DNA of 64,000 nt from Prochlorococcus marinus (GCF_001180325.1 NZ_CVSZ01000016.1:49889-113888), one strand, 5' to 3'. Shown: positions 16,433 to 24,203, counted from the first letter of the stretch. A program made the numbers and translations. Notes: generated by a model from the letters alone, not told the origin.

Positions 16433-16461
16433 ATTTTGTAAGTAGTCTCATATTTAGATTT

Positions 16462-16533
16462 GCCCCTCCAGTAGCCCCTCCTGAGCTATAAGCTTGCTAT
16501 TACTTGCACCTATTGGTGCTCCTTATGCCCCTC
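16462..16533 (+). repeat. Module C left subterminal doublet
   Basis: GCCCCTC at 16462 and 16474 (period 12), with a third copy at 16527. The doublet starts 119 bp after the core. The same word is paired at 18773/18785. Confidence 0.7.
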
Positions 16534-16550
16534 GAATATTTTGTGAGATT

Positions 16551-17462
16551 CTAAAAAGTTTGAAATTTAGGAGTGAATGGACCACTTCCAAACTCGACGA
16601 CATATGGATTATTTCCACCAAATACAGATACTCCTCTATCAGTAATTGTGAAAGATACCTCTAAACCTTGAGTTTGTTCAGAAATTACAACATCGTTTGT
16701 TGGTGAAAATACTCCAAATATTCTTGTTGAATCTCCGCAGTTAGCTTGGGTAGTACCTGTATAAGTACTCCCACTTACAGAAGCCAACAATGCTTTCATT
16801 GTTCCTGTCACCCCAGTACTGAAAGTTTCGGAAGCAGCCATTAATCTATTACTTTCAACTGGTTCACATGAGCTACCTTTATCAAAATCAACTAATTTTT
16901 CCTCCCATTCTTCATAATTAGATTCATCAGTATCAGAAACGCCGTTTTCTACTCCACTTTGTACGACTCCCTTTGAATAATAAGTAGTACCTCCCAATGT
17001 ATAAGAACCTTTTAATCCAAAAACATTTTTTATTTTTATATATGCATGGCCATAGCTTCCATTTGGTGGTCTCAAATTAGTACCTCCTGTGAGAGCCTGG
17101 GCCGCTCCACCAGCAAGATCAAGCGTAACTCCATTTTCATTTATAAAAGTTGCAGAACAAGAGCTCTCATTTATTGCATAATCAGTCGTTACATCACCAT
17201 TCTCTGCCACAGTTGTAGTTGCTAAAGGATCAGAAGTACATAAGCCCATCTCATAAACAGTAATTTTGTAGGCATCAGGAGTTATGTAGCAACTACCATT
17301 ACTATTAAAATATGAACTACTAGGGTTGGTAGGACATGCACTTGCAGATACTTTATTCGTTGAACTAAGTAAAGAGGCAATAAAACAGAATCCTAGACCT
17401 GATAAAGTTTTTAAAAAATTCTTGGAAATTAAGTTCATTTTAGTTTTTTTGTTTTTCAGCAT
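16551..17462 (-). CDS. Secreted protein encoded with inverse-autotransporter barrel
   Basis: 303 residues with a signal peptide (GLGFCFIASLLSS...VSA). The mature protein has about eight Cys, placed as probable disulfides, is rich in Gly/Ser/Thr and has short beta repeats. It ends in TPKFQTF with a terminal Phe. The gene starts 6 bp after the barrel gene stop, so the two are one operon. It could be the passenger or ligand displayed by the barrel, or an independent outer-membrane protein. Family not recognised. Confidence 0.6.
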   Translation of the reverse strand: MLKNKKTKMNLISKNFLKTLSGLGFCFIASLLSSTNKVSASACPTNPSSSYFNSNGSCYITPDAYKITVYEMGLCTSDPLATTTVAENGDVTTDYAINESSCSATFINENGVTLDLAGGAAQALTGGTNLRPPNGSYGHAYIKIKNVFGLKGSYTLGGTTYYSKGVVQSGVENGVSDTDESNYEEWEEKLVDFDKGSSCEPVESNRLMAASETFSTGVTGTMKALLASVSGSTYTGTTQANCGDSTRIFGVFSPTNDVVISEQTQGLEVSFTITDRGVSVFGGNNPYVVEFGSGPFTPKFQTF

Positions 17463-17467
17463 TTTGA

Positions 17468-18643
17468 TTAAACTCCTTTAGCTCTATTTTGGAATGTACC
17501 TGATGACCTCTCTAGAAGAACATCATATTTACGTTTTACTGGTTGGATCATTTGAGTAATCATATTTTTCTTATAATTTGAGTTCTCAAATTTGACTGGG
17601 TTGCCTGTGATATTCATTCTTAATCCGAAGAAAGTTTCATCTGTTCCGGGCAGAGAAGTATTTACGTTTGTAGATGCTGCCGCAATCTCATTAGATACAT
17701 AAGCTTCTAATCCAACATAAGGAGTGGCTTGCCAGCTAACAGATCCCTCTATCCCGGAATTGTCTTGTATATTTTTATAGTCCCAGTTAAATCCTCTTAC
17801 AAAAAAAGCAAGTTGTGGATTATTTGGAAGTCTGTAACCAACTTCTACATCCCATCCTGGGACTACTCTTTCTGAATATGAGGTACCATCAACGGTGACA
17901 GATTTTTCATCTGTTATGGACACATACCAGTTGTTTCTTAATTCAAAATCTTTCCAGAAATATTCTCCACCTAATCCAAGTCTGCTATGTGCATCACTGT
18001 AATCGGTCATTCTGTAATCCCAGAAAGCATTAGCTCCAACCATAGATACAGCATCAGGACGATGTCTTATTCCTAAACCTAAGTTAGTTGTTGAGCCATC
18101 TGCATTCGTTGCAGTTGCAAATCTTGCTTGAGAAAACGCAAGAGTTTTAATATCTCCTTCTTCATCTTTGGCAAGTTCACCAAGCTTCATCAAACTATTT
18201 ATTGAGAAACTAGTATCTGATTCGGTTCCACCAGAAATATTTACAGAAGTCTGTGCGAAAAATGGGATTTTTTGGATCTCACTATTCGCTTTTGAATTTA
18301 CAAAATCAAAACCAGTATCAACTAATAATCTATTGAGATCATTGGCCATGATGCTGATATATTCACTCCCTTCTGCACCATTATTCATTAAAGGAACAAA
18401 CTTAGTTGAATAAGTAGCTCCTTTAATTATGTATTCATCTAATTTGTCTTTTGGTTTATAACTATTTTTGAAATTTAAACAATTTTCAATAGCAGCTTTA
18501 TTTAAATTGCAATAAGATTGAACATAATTTTTATTATTTAAAATTTTTTCCTCATTTTGTAATTGCAACTCAGCAAAAGCAAAAGGGACATTACCTATTA
18601 GAAAAGTTGCTAATGCTATTGGTAAATATTGATTTTTAATCAA
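17468..18643 (-). CDS. Inverse autotransporter (intimin/invasin-type) beta-barrel protein
   Basis: 391 residues with a signal peptide ending FAFAE. From about residue 165 the barrel signature of the intimin/invasin group appears: LGLGIRHRPDAVSMVGANAFWDYR, then HSRLGLGGEYFWKDFELRNNWYVS, GWDVEVGYRLP, and FFGLRMNIT. Intimins normally carry a long C-terminal passenger with Ig-like domains. Here only about 45 basic residues follow the barrel, and a separate secreted protein is encoded next. Surface location is likely. Confidence 0.75.
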   Translation of the reverse strand: MIKNQYLPIALATFLIGNVPFAFAELQLQNEEKILNNKNYVQSYCNLNKAAIENCLNFKNSYKPKDKLDEYIIKGATYSTKFVPLMNNGAEGSEYISIMANDLNRLLVDTGFDFVNSKANSEIQKIPFFAQTSVNISGGTESDTSFSINSLMKLGELAKDEEGDIKTLAFSQARFATATNADGSTTNLGLGIRHRPDAVSMVGANAFWDYRMTDYSDAHSRLGLGGEYFWKDFELRNNWYVSITDEKSVTVDGTSYSERVVPGWDVEVGYRLPNNPQLAFFVRGFNWDYKNIQDNSGIEGSVSWQATPYVGLEAYVSNEIAAASTNVNTSLPGTDETFFGLRMNITGNPVKFENSNYKKNMITQMIQPVKRKYDVLLERSSGTFQNRAKGV

Positions 18644-18771
18644 AATTATATTTTAAGTTAATTTATTTATAAATTAAAAAATTTAATTTATCTACAAGTT
18701 TTAGGATATTGAAGTAATTCATTAAAAGTACATTTAAAACCTATGTTCTCAATGGCACTAGGTTGTTAAAG

Positions 18772-18791
18772 AGCCCCTCTGAGAGCCCCTC
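18772..18791 (+). repeat. Module C right subterminal doublet
   Basis: AGCCCCTCT at 18772 and 18784 (period 12), starting 148 bp before the core of relic 3. Same word and orientation as the left end of module C. Confidence 0.7.
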
Positions 18792-18916
18792 TTAATTAAT
18801 ATCATGCAATTTCAAGAAATATCTAGACCCCTTTTTCTGTCTCGAGAATGATCCAGAATCATATAAAAATTCAATGATAGCAATATTTCTTAGAAATATC
18901 TTAAAAAACTTCTCTT

Positions 18917-18962
18917 GTGCTTTGGGAGCACTAGGTCGCAGGTTCGAATCCTGTCGCCCCGA
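18917..18962 (+). repeat. tRNA-Pro 3' relic 3 (att site)
   Basis: GTGCTTTGGGAGCACTAGG through CGCCCCGA, identical to the intact 3' half. It is followed by CCAAGTCA and a degraded hairpin with TTTTTTATT. Junction of modules C and D. Confidence 0.93.
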
Positions 18963-19050
18963 CTCTAGTAATCCAAGTCATAGAAAAAGCTCCCAGTCAT
19001 TCTTTTTTATTACTTAAATTCTGTCCTCAATGTATGCGGACAAAAGATGC

Positions 19051-19464
19051 TTAATTGAAAGGGAAGGTACCCTTAGAGGGAAATATAAAAAGCACTTCAA
19101 AAACAATTCCAGTTAAAGCAATAGGCAATACCCAAATAGCGATAAACCTATGATCAAAAAATCTTAAATGGTCTTCTCCTTTAAAAACACCTTTTAAAGA
19201 GGTGTACAAAGTTTCTGGTCTTTTATAAGAAGGGCCATTACTAGTTGGAGAATATGGTTTTATAAAAGCAGAGGAAGCTACGAATTTTGCAATTTTTCCA
19301 AATAAATAAATAGGTAATACCCAAAGGGCTACATATCTTCCACCTAACCACTGTCTCGCATTAGGTAGAGCATAGTCTTTAATAGATTTATTCTCTGGCA
19401 TGCCAGATTCCAAATTATTGTAGATATTTTCTAATGAGGATACTTTTTGTGATTTATTGATCAT
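19051..19464 (-). CDS. Two-helix membrane protein with internal duplication
   Basis: 137 residues. Two hydrophobic segments are near-copies of each other: RYVALWVLPIYLFG (about residues 43-56) and RFIAIWVLPIALTG (about 104-117), each preceded by a polar stretch. The R-x-x-A-x-W-x-LP pattern recalls cytochrome b559 subunits (RWLAVH...P) with Trp where the haem His would be, but this is only a resemblance. Neighbours are further photosystem-like microproteins. Family not recognised. Confidence 0.5.
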   Translation of the reverse strand: MINKSQKVSSLENIYNNLESGMPENKSIKDYALPNARQWLGGRYVALWVLPIYLFGKIAKFVASSAFIKPYSPTSNGPSYKRPETLYTSLKGVFKGEDHLRFFDHRFIAIWVLPIALTGIVFEVLFIFPSKGTFPFN

Positions 19465-19551
19465 TTGTTTTCAAGAAAAAATTAACTTTAAAATAAAAAT
19501 ATTCCTAACTACTAAAATAACTAAAACGTAGTTAAGAATATTTTAGTTGGC

Positions 19552-19606
19552 TAGGTTCATAAAGACGGAATCTATACCGTTGCAGATCGCCAAATATCTA
19601 CATATT
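19552..19606. ncRNA. Structured RNA element 1 (candidate)
   Basis: AGGTTC, then a small ACGG/CCGT hairpin, then GCAGAT-CGCCAAAT-ATCTAC (19582-19601) and an AT tail. The last hairpin and the AGGTTC start are shared with element 2 at 19771-19836. On the minus strand it would lie in the leader of the 19051-19464 gene. Orientation cannot be fixed by eye. Confidence 0.4.
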
Positions 19607-19727
19607 ATTTATAAATAAAAAACTCTTTATTAAAAAGTAAATAATATACATAATCATGAATAAAATTTAATGACTCAATATATTAAAAATTAACTTTAAT
19701 ATTCTTGACTATTAAAAATTATTTAAA

Positions 19728-19836
19728 CCTCATTTTCTAAGATTGCGAAAAAGAAAATGAGGTCAAAGGGAGGTTCTCATTACGAGCCGCTTTATCAAAG
19801 CTAGCGGTTAGTAGATTGCCCTAATATCTACTTATA
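19728..19836. ncRNA. Structured RNA element 2 (candidate)
   Basis: Four hairpins in a row. CCTCATTTTCT/AGAAAATGAGG is a perfect 11-bp stem (19728-19762). GGTTC/GAGCC spans 19772-19788. CCGCT/AGCGG spans 19787-19807 and shares two bases with the previous stem, so the two exclude each other. GTAGAT-TGCCCTAAT-ATCTAC spans 19811-19831. The last hairpin loop, YGCCNNAAT, is conserved with element 1. It lies in a 450-bp gap without a gene. Confidence 0.45.
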
Positions 19837-19914
19837 TATTTATATAATGATCTTTAAGATACAGGAAGATTAATTTTATACAAATAAGTGTTTAATATTT
19901 TATGTAATTATTGC

Positions 19915-20013
19915 TTAGGAAAAACTAATTAATGTACTTACTATAGTTATTGAAAGATAAAAAAATGCATAAAGAGAAACTGCAAAAAACAAATACTGTT
20001 CTATTGGAATCAT
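19915..20013 (-). CDS. One-helix membrane microprotein
   Basis: 32 residues, MIPIEQYLFFAVSLYAFFYL..., almost entirely one helix, of the size of b6f or photosystem small subunits. It is downstream of the PsbF-like gene pair on the same strand. No named family fits. Confidence 0.45.
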   Translation of the reverse strand: MIPIEQYLFFAVSLYAFFYLSITIVSTLISFS

Positions 20014-20048
20014 GACACGGTATTAATTTAAGGGTAAGAAAAATTTGA

Positions 20049-20237
20049 TTAATTTTTTGTTAAAAAGATATTCTCCAAAATATAACTTTGTTCTATTGAT
20101 TTACTTTCTAGAGAAATATTTTTTGGCAAATTATTATTCGCAGAATTAAAAGCACCCCATTTATTTAGCCAAAACAAGGTATAAAAAAATGCGATTAAAA
20201 ATGGTGCTCCAACAATTAAAAATCTAAAGTCCATCAA
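20049..20237 (-). CDS. Small membrane protein paralogous to N-terminus of next gene
   Basis: 62 residues. MMDFRFLIVGAPFLIAFFYT and LFWLNKWGAF match the first 30 residues of the adjacent 98-residue product ([21 protein letters not shown]). The C-terminal half is different and polar and lacks the second helix. It lies 9 bp behind that gene, so it is in the same operon. Probably a truncated or specialised duplicate. Confidence 0.55.
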   Translation of the reverse strand: MMDFRFLIVGAPFLIAFFYTLFWLNKWGAFNSANNNLPKNISLESKSIEQSYILENIFLTKN

Positions 20238-20246
20238 AATTTCCTA

Positions 20247-20543
20247 TTAATAAGATTTAAACTGCATTGCCAATATTGCTCCAAGGAAAAAAACGGTTGG
20301 AATCCCCAGTAGATTAACTGCTGCGGTTCTTACAGTAAATACTGGATAACCTTCTGCTGGTCTGCCAGTATCAGGAATTAATGCTGAATCTTCCCATACT
20401 TGATAATTTTTAAAAGGAGCTACTCCCCTCTTTGGTAATCCTAGTGGTGTCAATCTAAATACATCCCACCTACCTAACCAAAAGACTGTAAATATCCATG
20501 AGAATATTATTGGTGTAATAACAAGTAAAATCCTGAAATCCAT
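20247..20543 (-). CDS. PsbF (cyt b559 beta)-like two-helix protein, no haem His
   Basis: 98 residues. An N-terminal helix ([18 protein letters not shown], PsbY-like in style) is joined by a 35-residue loop to a C-terminal segment, [20 protein letters not shown] then [10 protein letters not shown]. The latter matches cytochrome b559 beta (PIFTVRWLAVHTLGIP...FFLGAI.AMQF) nearly throughout. The haem-ligand His of AVH is Asn here, so haem binding like that of genuine PsbF is unlikely. Suggested role: thylakoid protein related to photosystem II assembly or an alternative complex. It is in island module D, not in the usual psbEFLJ context. Confidence 0.6.
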   Translation of the reverse strand: MDFRILLVITPIIFSWIFTVFWLGRWDVFRLTPLGLPKRGVAPFKNYQVWEDSALIPDTGRPAEGYPVFTVRTAAVNLLGIPTVFFLGAILAMQFKSY

Positions 20544-20765
20544 TTCTTAAAAAAGTAATAATAATTTGATTATTATTTTGTCTTTTTAAGTTAAATAAAT
20601 GATTTGATCATTAACTTATATTTAAAGAAAAAGCTCTAATAACATTGTTTCTAATCATTAGTAACATCATGAAATGATTAATTGATTTATTTAAAGTATA
20701 TTTTTTTTGATTGCAATATTTAGATATTTTTTTTGATGTAGATTTTAGTTAATTAAAAAATAAAT

Positions 20766-21131
20766 ATGGAAACCTTTAAATTCTTACTTTTTGGTTTTGC
20801 AGGAGTTAGTGTAGTTTTCTGGGTGGCAATAATATCTTTGTGGCATGCCTACATGTTTCCAAGATTATTCAATGAAGATAAAGGTTTAAATTCTGTTATC
20901 AATCAAGAAATAAAATGTTCTATAGATCCAATTTTAGGCGGTTTGGTTAACAGCAATAATTTCAAAAATAGAGATAAATATTCAATGAAAAGTTTTGTTA
21001 TTGCAGACTTTTCATCAAGCAATAATTTTAAACTAAATAAACTTTACACTACAGTAATGATAGGAGTTACTTTTGCAAGTTTTATTTTGCTCACTTATGG
21101 ATTAAGCAGTTCAATAACAACGGAAAGTTAA
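20766..21131 (+). CDS. Two-helix membrane protein, unknown
   Basis: 121 residues. Helix 1 is residues 5-27 (FLLFGFAGVSVVFWVAIISL), followed by a 55-residue polar loop, and helix 2 is near 95-113 (VMIGVTFASFILLTYGL). A cysteine is present in the loop (IKCSIDP). It is divergent from the PsbF-like operon and abuts the next microprotein. Family not recognised. Confidence 0.5.
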   Translation: METFKFLLFGFAGVSVVFWVAIISLWHAYMFPRLFNEDKGLNSVINQEIKCSIDPILGGLVNSNNFKNRDKYSMKSFVIADFSSSNNFKLNKLYTTVMIGVTFASFILLTYGLSSSITTES

Positions 21132-21215
21132 ATGGAATCTATATATGTAATAGTTTTTCTTACTTGCTTTGTTTATTTAATTTTTGACTCATTCAAAAAT
21201 ATAAATATTAAATAG
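21132..21215 (+). CDS. 27-residue membrane microprotein
   Basis: MESIYVIVFLTCFVYLIFDS and a short basic tail. The ATG follows the TAA of the preceding gene with no gap, so translation is likely coupled. Single-helix subunit-like; unknown. Confidence 0.4.
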   Translation: MESIYVIVFLTCFVYLIFDSFKNINIK

Positions 21216-21351
21216 ATTGCTAATTTTTTTTGCCAGCTAATAAAATTTTTCTTCTTATATAAAAGAATATTATTGTAGTAATTATCCTTGCAGGAGGATG
21301 AAATGATATTGAATTTTGATATTCGAAGTAATCAAAAAATAATCATTGAAT

Positions 21352-22317
21352 TTATTTTTGGGCTCCTGAATAATAATTCACTATCCAATCACTCTTATTA
21401 TTAACATTATAATCTTGTCCCTTATAACCTATGAAGTAACAGCATGAAGCGCCATCGATATTATAGTTTTTTGGCGTTAACGTATCTAAAAACGTACATA
21501 AACGAAAAAACAGTAACCTAATCAAAATGCCTATTTTTCTATTCCTAAATAATCCATTAATTGCATAACTAAAAACAAAGAGTGACCCAGAAAAAACACC
21601 AGCAATCGGTCCAGAGTCAATCTCGATAAATTCTTTAAATAACCACCTATGACCTGAATGAGTAAATCTAGTAAAGTCATAAGCCCCTTCATGAACATTC
21701 TGTAGGAAAGGGGTTTCGGCATAAACAGTACCGCCCTCTTTTAACACCCTATATATTTCTTGAACGACAGTACTTGGGTCTAAACAATGCTCCAAAACTG
21801 CCTGAATTATTACAACGTCAAAAGAAAAGTCAGAGTAAGGAAGGTAGTGAGCATCGGCAATTATATCAATATTATCTGAAAGATAAACATCCAATGATTC
21901 AACTTTAATATTAAGAGCTGAAATGTATTCAAAAAATTCATCCATACCCCTCCCTTCAGAACCTCCACCGATAATAAGTATTCTTGATTCGTTGTTTAAT
22001 AATTTTATTAACTTACGATAATTATTAATTGTTTGCTTATTAATGCCATAAATTATGTTCCTCAATCTCTTATTAAAATTAAATTTTTTACTAATATTTG
22101 CATCTCTTCTGGAGTAACCAGCATTCATATGTTCATAAGAGTCAATATCTTTAAAAATGCATTTTTCATTCCCAATTGGTAATAAAATTGGAATTCCATT
22201 ATATATTGGAAATATTTTTTTTTTAAGATCACAATTTGCATTTGTACATTTCAAAAAAGATCTAACATCTTTTTTTTCTTTGAGAAGAAGATGCTTACAA
22301 TTGGGACAAAAATACAA
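21352..22317 (-). CDS. SAM-dependent methyltransferase with N-terminal zinc ribbon
   Basis: 321 residues. Residues 1-60 form a Trm112-like zinc ribbon (CPNC and CTNANC pairs, then IYNGIPILLP). The class I methyltransferase domain has ILIIGGGSEGRG (SAM loop), YLPYSDFSFDVVIIQAVLEH (motif IV region) and a post-motif EIYRVLKEGGTVYAETPF. Similar proteins occur in polysaccharide and surface-glycan clusters. The acceptor is unknown. It is read away from the photosystem-like genes at the right of module D. Confidence 0.75.
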   Translation of the reverse strand: MYFCPNCKHLLLKEKKDVRSFLKCTNANCDLKKKIFPIYNGIPILLPIGNEKCIFKDIDSYEHMNAGYSRRDANISKKFNFNKRLRNIIYGINKQTINNYRKLIKLLNNESRILIIGGGSEGRGMDEFFEYISALNIKVESLDVYLSDNIDIIADAHYLPYSDFSFDVVIIQAVLEHCLDPSTVVQEIYRVLKEGGTVYAETPFLQNVHEGAYDFTRFTHSGHRWLFKEFIEIDSGPIAGVFSGSLFVFSYAINGLFRNRKIGILIRLLFFRLCTFLDTLTPKNYNIDGASCCYFIGYKGQDYNVNNKSDWIVNYYSGAQK

Positions 22318-22401
22318 ATTTCTATAAATATCTAAACAAACTTTAAGTTAACTTTATTTTGAAGTCCACTTTTAAAAAAAATTCATAATTGAATATATTT
22401 T

Positions 22402-22617
22402 TTAAACTCCAGCTATTTTTTGTTCCGCTAGTCGTTTTTTTAGAATTGAATAATTTTGTGAAGCCCATTTTCGAGAAATATCTAATTCAGCATCTAACAA
22501 CTTTTGAAGTGATTTGATTATTTTGAATACTTCTACTAAGCCTAGATAAATTATTACCAGCGCCTTAGTTATGTTTACTGCAACAGCCACTAACTTTTCA
22601 ATTCTTTGATCTTGCAT
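22402..22617 (-). CDS. Small one-helix protein
   Basis: 71 residues with a hydrophobic segment (LVAVAVNITKALVIIYLGLV, about residues 9-28) and a basic amphipathic C-terminal half. Last gene before the right arm of module D. Not recognised. Confidence 0.45.
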   Translation of the reverse strand: MQDQRIEKLVAVAVNITKALVIIYLGLVEVFKIIKSLQKLLDAELDISRKWASQNYSILKKRLAEQKIAGV

Positions 22618-22771
22618 TTGAACTTATTGAAGCCTACTAAAATTATCAGTTTTAAGAAATTATGCAAATGTTTTTCAAATTAAATAATTTCTAAAAATAC
22701 TGGTTTTCTTCCTAGCTACGATACCCATCATATAGACCAACTTTTAAAAACCTATGGATTACTAGGTCATC

Positions 22772-22790
22772 TTTAGGGAAAATTTAGGGA
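22772..22790 (+). repeat. Module D right subterminal doublet
   Basis: TTTAGGGA at 22772 and 22783 (period 11), starting 125 bp before the core of relic 4. No matching pair was found at the left end of module D, where only a TGTCC/GGACA inverted pair (about 19022-19041) is seen. Confidence 0.55.
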
Positions 22791-22893
22791 AAAATCCATT
22801 AAGTATTAGAAAGTTTTTATAAGGTTTTAGAAGAAAAAGGTCTTTTGACTGAAGTTATAGCTTCAAATCGTAGGTATTGGATCTTCTGAACTA

Positions 22894-22939
22894 GTGATTT
22901 GGGAGAACTAAGTTGCAGGTTCGAATCCTGTCGCCAGGA
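22894..22939 (+). repeat. tRNA-Pro 3' relic 4 (degenerate att site)
   Basis: GTGATTTGGGAGAACTAAGT then TGCAGGTTCGAATCCTGTCGCC. Five or six changes from the intact 3' half break the acceptor, making this the oldest-looking copy and the outermost one. CCAAGTCA and a worn hairpin follow. Confidence 0.88.
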
Positions 22940-23439
22940 CTCAATCAAATCCAAGTCATACTAGAGAGTTACCAAGACTCACTTTATTATTAGAAATTAT
23001 ATTGGTTACTTCAGCCAACAAATTTTCGAAAAATTAGTAATTTTTCTTAGTTATTCAAGGATTTTCTTAGTTATTAAATACGAAAGTTACGAATTAAACA
23101 AACACTTTTAAAGTTAAATCACCAAAATTGCTTTATTAAAAAATAAATAAAAATTAATATGATTTAATTTTAAAAATAATAATCACAATTAAATCAATTA
23201 CTTTAGATAATAGGATTGCATCCATTACTTCTGGAGCAAAGCAGTGGTCTTTGGATGCAAGTAATAAATGAAAACAATACTTCAAAATTTATTTTTTACA
23301 TTCTTAAAAATGTTAAATAATGTAGTATGAAGATTTTTATAAATTAATTTTAAAAAACCTTATTTCTCTTATTCCATTTCTTTCGATAACAATCCTTTCA
23401 TTAAGATTTTCAAATAAATTAGTCGAAAAAGAAATAAAA
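22940..23439. other. Intergenic with one strong inverted repeat
   Basis: No coding frame is convincing here. TTGCATCC (23216-23223) and GGATGCAA (23253-23260) form an 8-bp stem with a 29-nt loop that can itself pair (CCA...TGG). It may be a small RNA or a protein-binding site. The rest is AT-rich. Confidence 0.35.
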
Positions 23440-23499
23440 ATGTCAATGTTATTTGATACAAAAGAACAGGCTTAAAAAGAAGCTTACAAATTTGGTTGA
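23440..23499 (+). pseudogene. Possible DUF3721 gene relic
   Basis: MSMLFDTKEQA, a TAA stop, then KEAYKFG and TGA. The string resembles the start of the DUF3721 motif region seen intact at 30849 (LSKEEAENRSLELGC). Short, so only tentative. Confidence 0.25.
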
Positions 23500-23563
23500 T
23501 GAAATACCTTTTAACCTATTTAGCCTTTTTATTTTTTAAAATGAGAATTAAATTTCCAAAAAA

Positions 23564-23818
23564 ATGAGTAAATTTAAAGATAACTTTTCAAGCGAAAGCT
23601 TTTACCCAGATAGTAATTACTATCTTGACCAGGAGAATACTTCTGAAGTGGAAACGATTTCAGAAGATCAAAAATCCAATATAGGTGGGAATTTTGAATG
23701 GCCCAATACCTACTGGTTTATTGCTGAAAGAACAAATGGAAGGCTTGCAATGATAGGTTTCATGGCTGTTATTATTAACTACACCTTATTTGGATGGATA
23801 GCTTATCCATTCCTTTAA
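23564..23818 (+). CDS. hli: High-light-inducible protein (long form)
   Basis: 84 residues: a 45-residue acidic N-terminal extension, then FEWPNTYWFIAERTNGRLAM and IGFMAVIINYTLFGWIAYPF. The ERTNGRLAMIGF chlorophyll-binding helix is canonical, and the WFIAERTNGR form is the class with an N-terminal leader. Role in photoprotection as for other HLIPs. An open frame continues directly after its stop codon. Confidence 0.9.
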   Translation: MSKFKDNFSSESFYPDSNYYLDQENTSEVETISEDQKSNIGGNFEWPNTYWFIAERTNGRLAMIGFMAVIINYTLFGWIAYPFL

Positions 23819-24025
23819 ATTAGTAATTCTAATTTTGACAACAATGGTGTAGATAAGTCTGGAAAAAATTGGCTTGAATATGCCGCTTTTGTTGTAACTG
23901 CATTTACTATTTATTTTGGCTGGGCATTTTGCAATGATGCCAATTTCCATCAATTATCTTTTAAAATATTCAAGTTCTGGAATTGTAATGGATATAACCC
24001 ATTAAGTTATTGCGTGATGAGTTAG
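23819..24025 (+). pseudogene. Coding-like frame without start, in frame after hli stop
   Basis: 68 sense codons in the same frame as the hli gene, beginning right after its TAA and ending at TAG. It includes a membrane-like segment, WLEYAAFVVTAFTIYFGWAF, and two later Cys. There is no ATG, GTG or TTG in the first 20 codons. It could be the tail of a gene fused to and cut off by the hli gene, a decayed gene, or rarely a read-through product. Confidence 0.35.
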
Positions 24026-24053
24026 AAGTAGACTTTTATCTTTAAAAAAATAA

Positions 24054-24203
24054 ATGGCTACTAGGTCTTACTGGTTGGATAATTCAAATAAATTAAGGAT
24101 AAAAAGGTTTATCGAAAACATAAATAACAAAGATAAATTTTTAAATATTTTTTTATTGATTCTTGAAAATTTACTATATGAGGCAAAGAACCACCTTTCA
24201 TGA
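24054..24203 (+). CDS. Short DUF1651-like fragment
   Basis: 49 residues. The start, MATRSYWLDNSNKLRIKRF, resembles the intact protein at 25343 (MAKSYWLINSNRSEVKRF). The typical C-terminal GW motif is missing and a helix, FLNIFLLILENLLYEA, replaces it. Probably a truncated family member. Confidence 0.35.
   Translation: MATRSYWLDNSNKLRIKRFIENINNKDKFLNIFLLILENLLYEAKNHLS

Noticed and set aside
19552..19606. Glutamine (glnA/downstream-peptide) riboswitch
   Set aside because: GGTTCAT and GACGGAA recall that motif, but the conserved P1 closing strand and the 3' part of the consensus are not present; kept only as an unassigned structured RNA.
13777..22939. The four 3' fragments as additional tRNA-Pro genes
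   Set aside because: Sequence before the anticodon arm is unrelated in each, so the acceptor and D arms cannot form.
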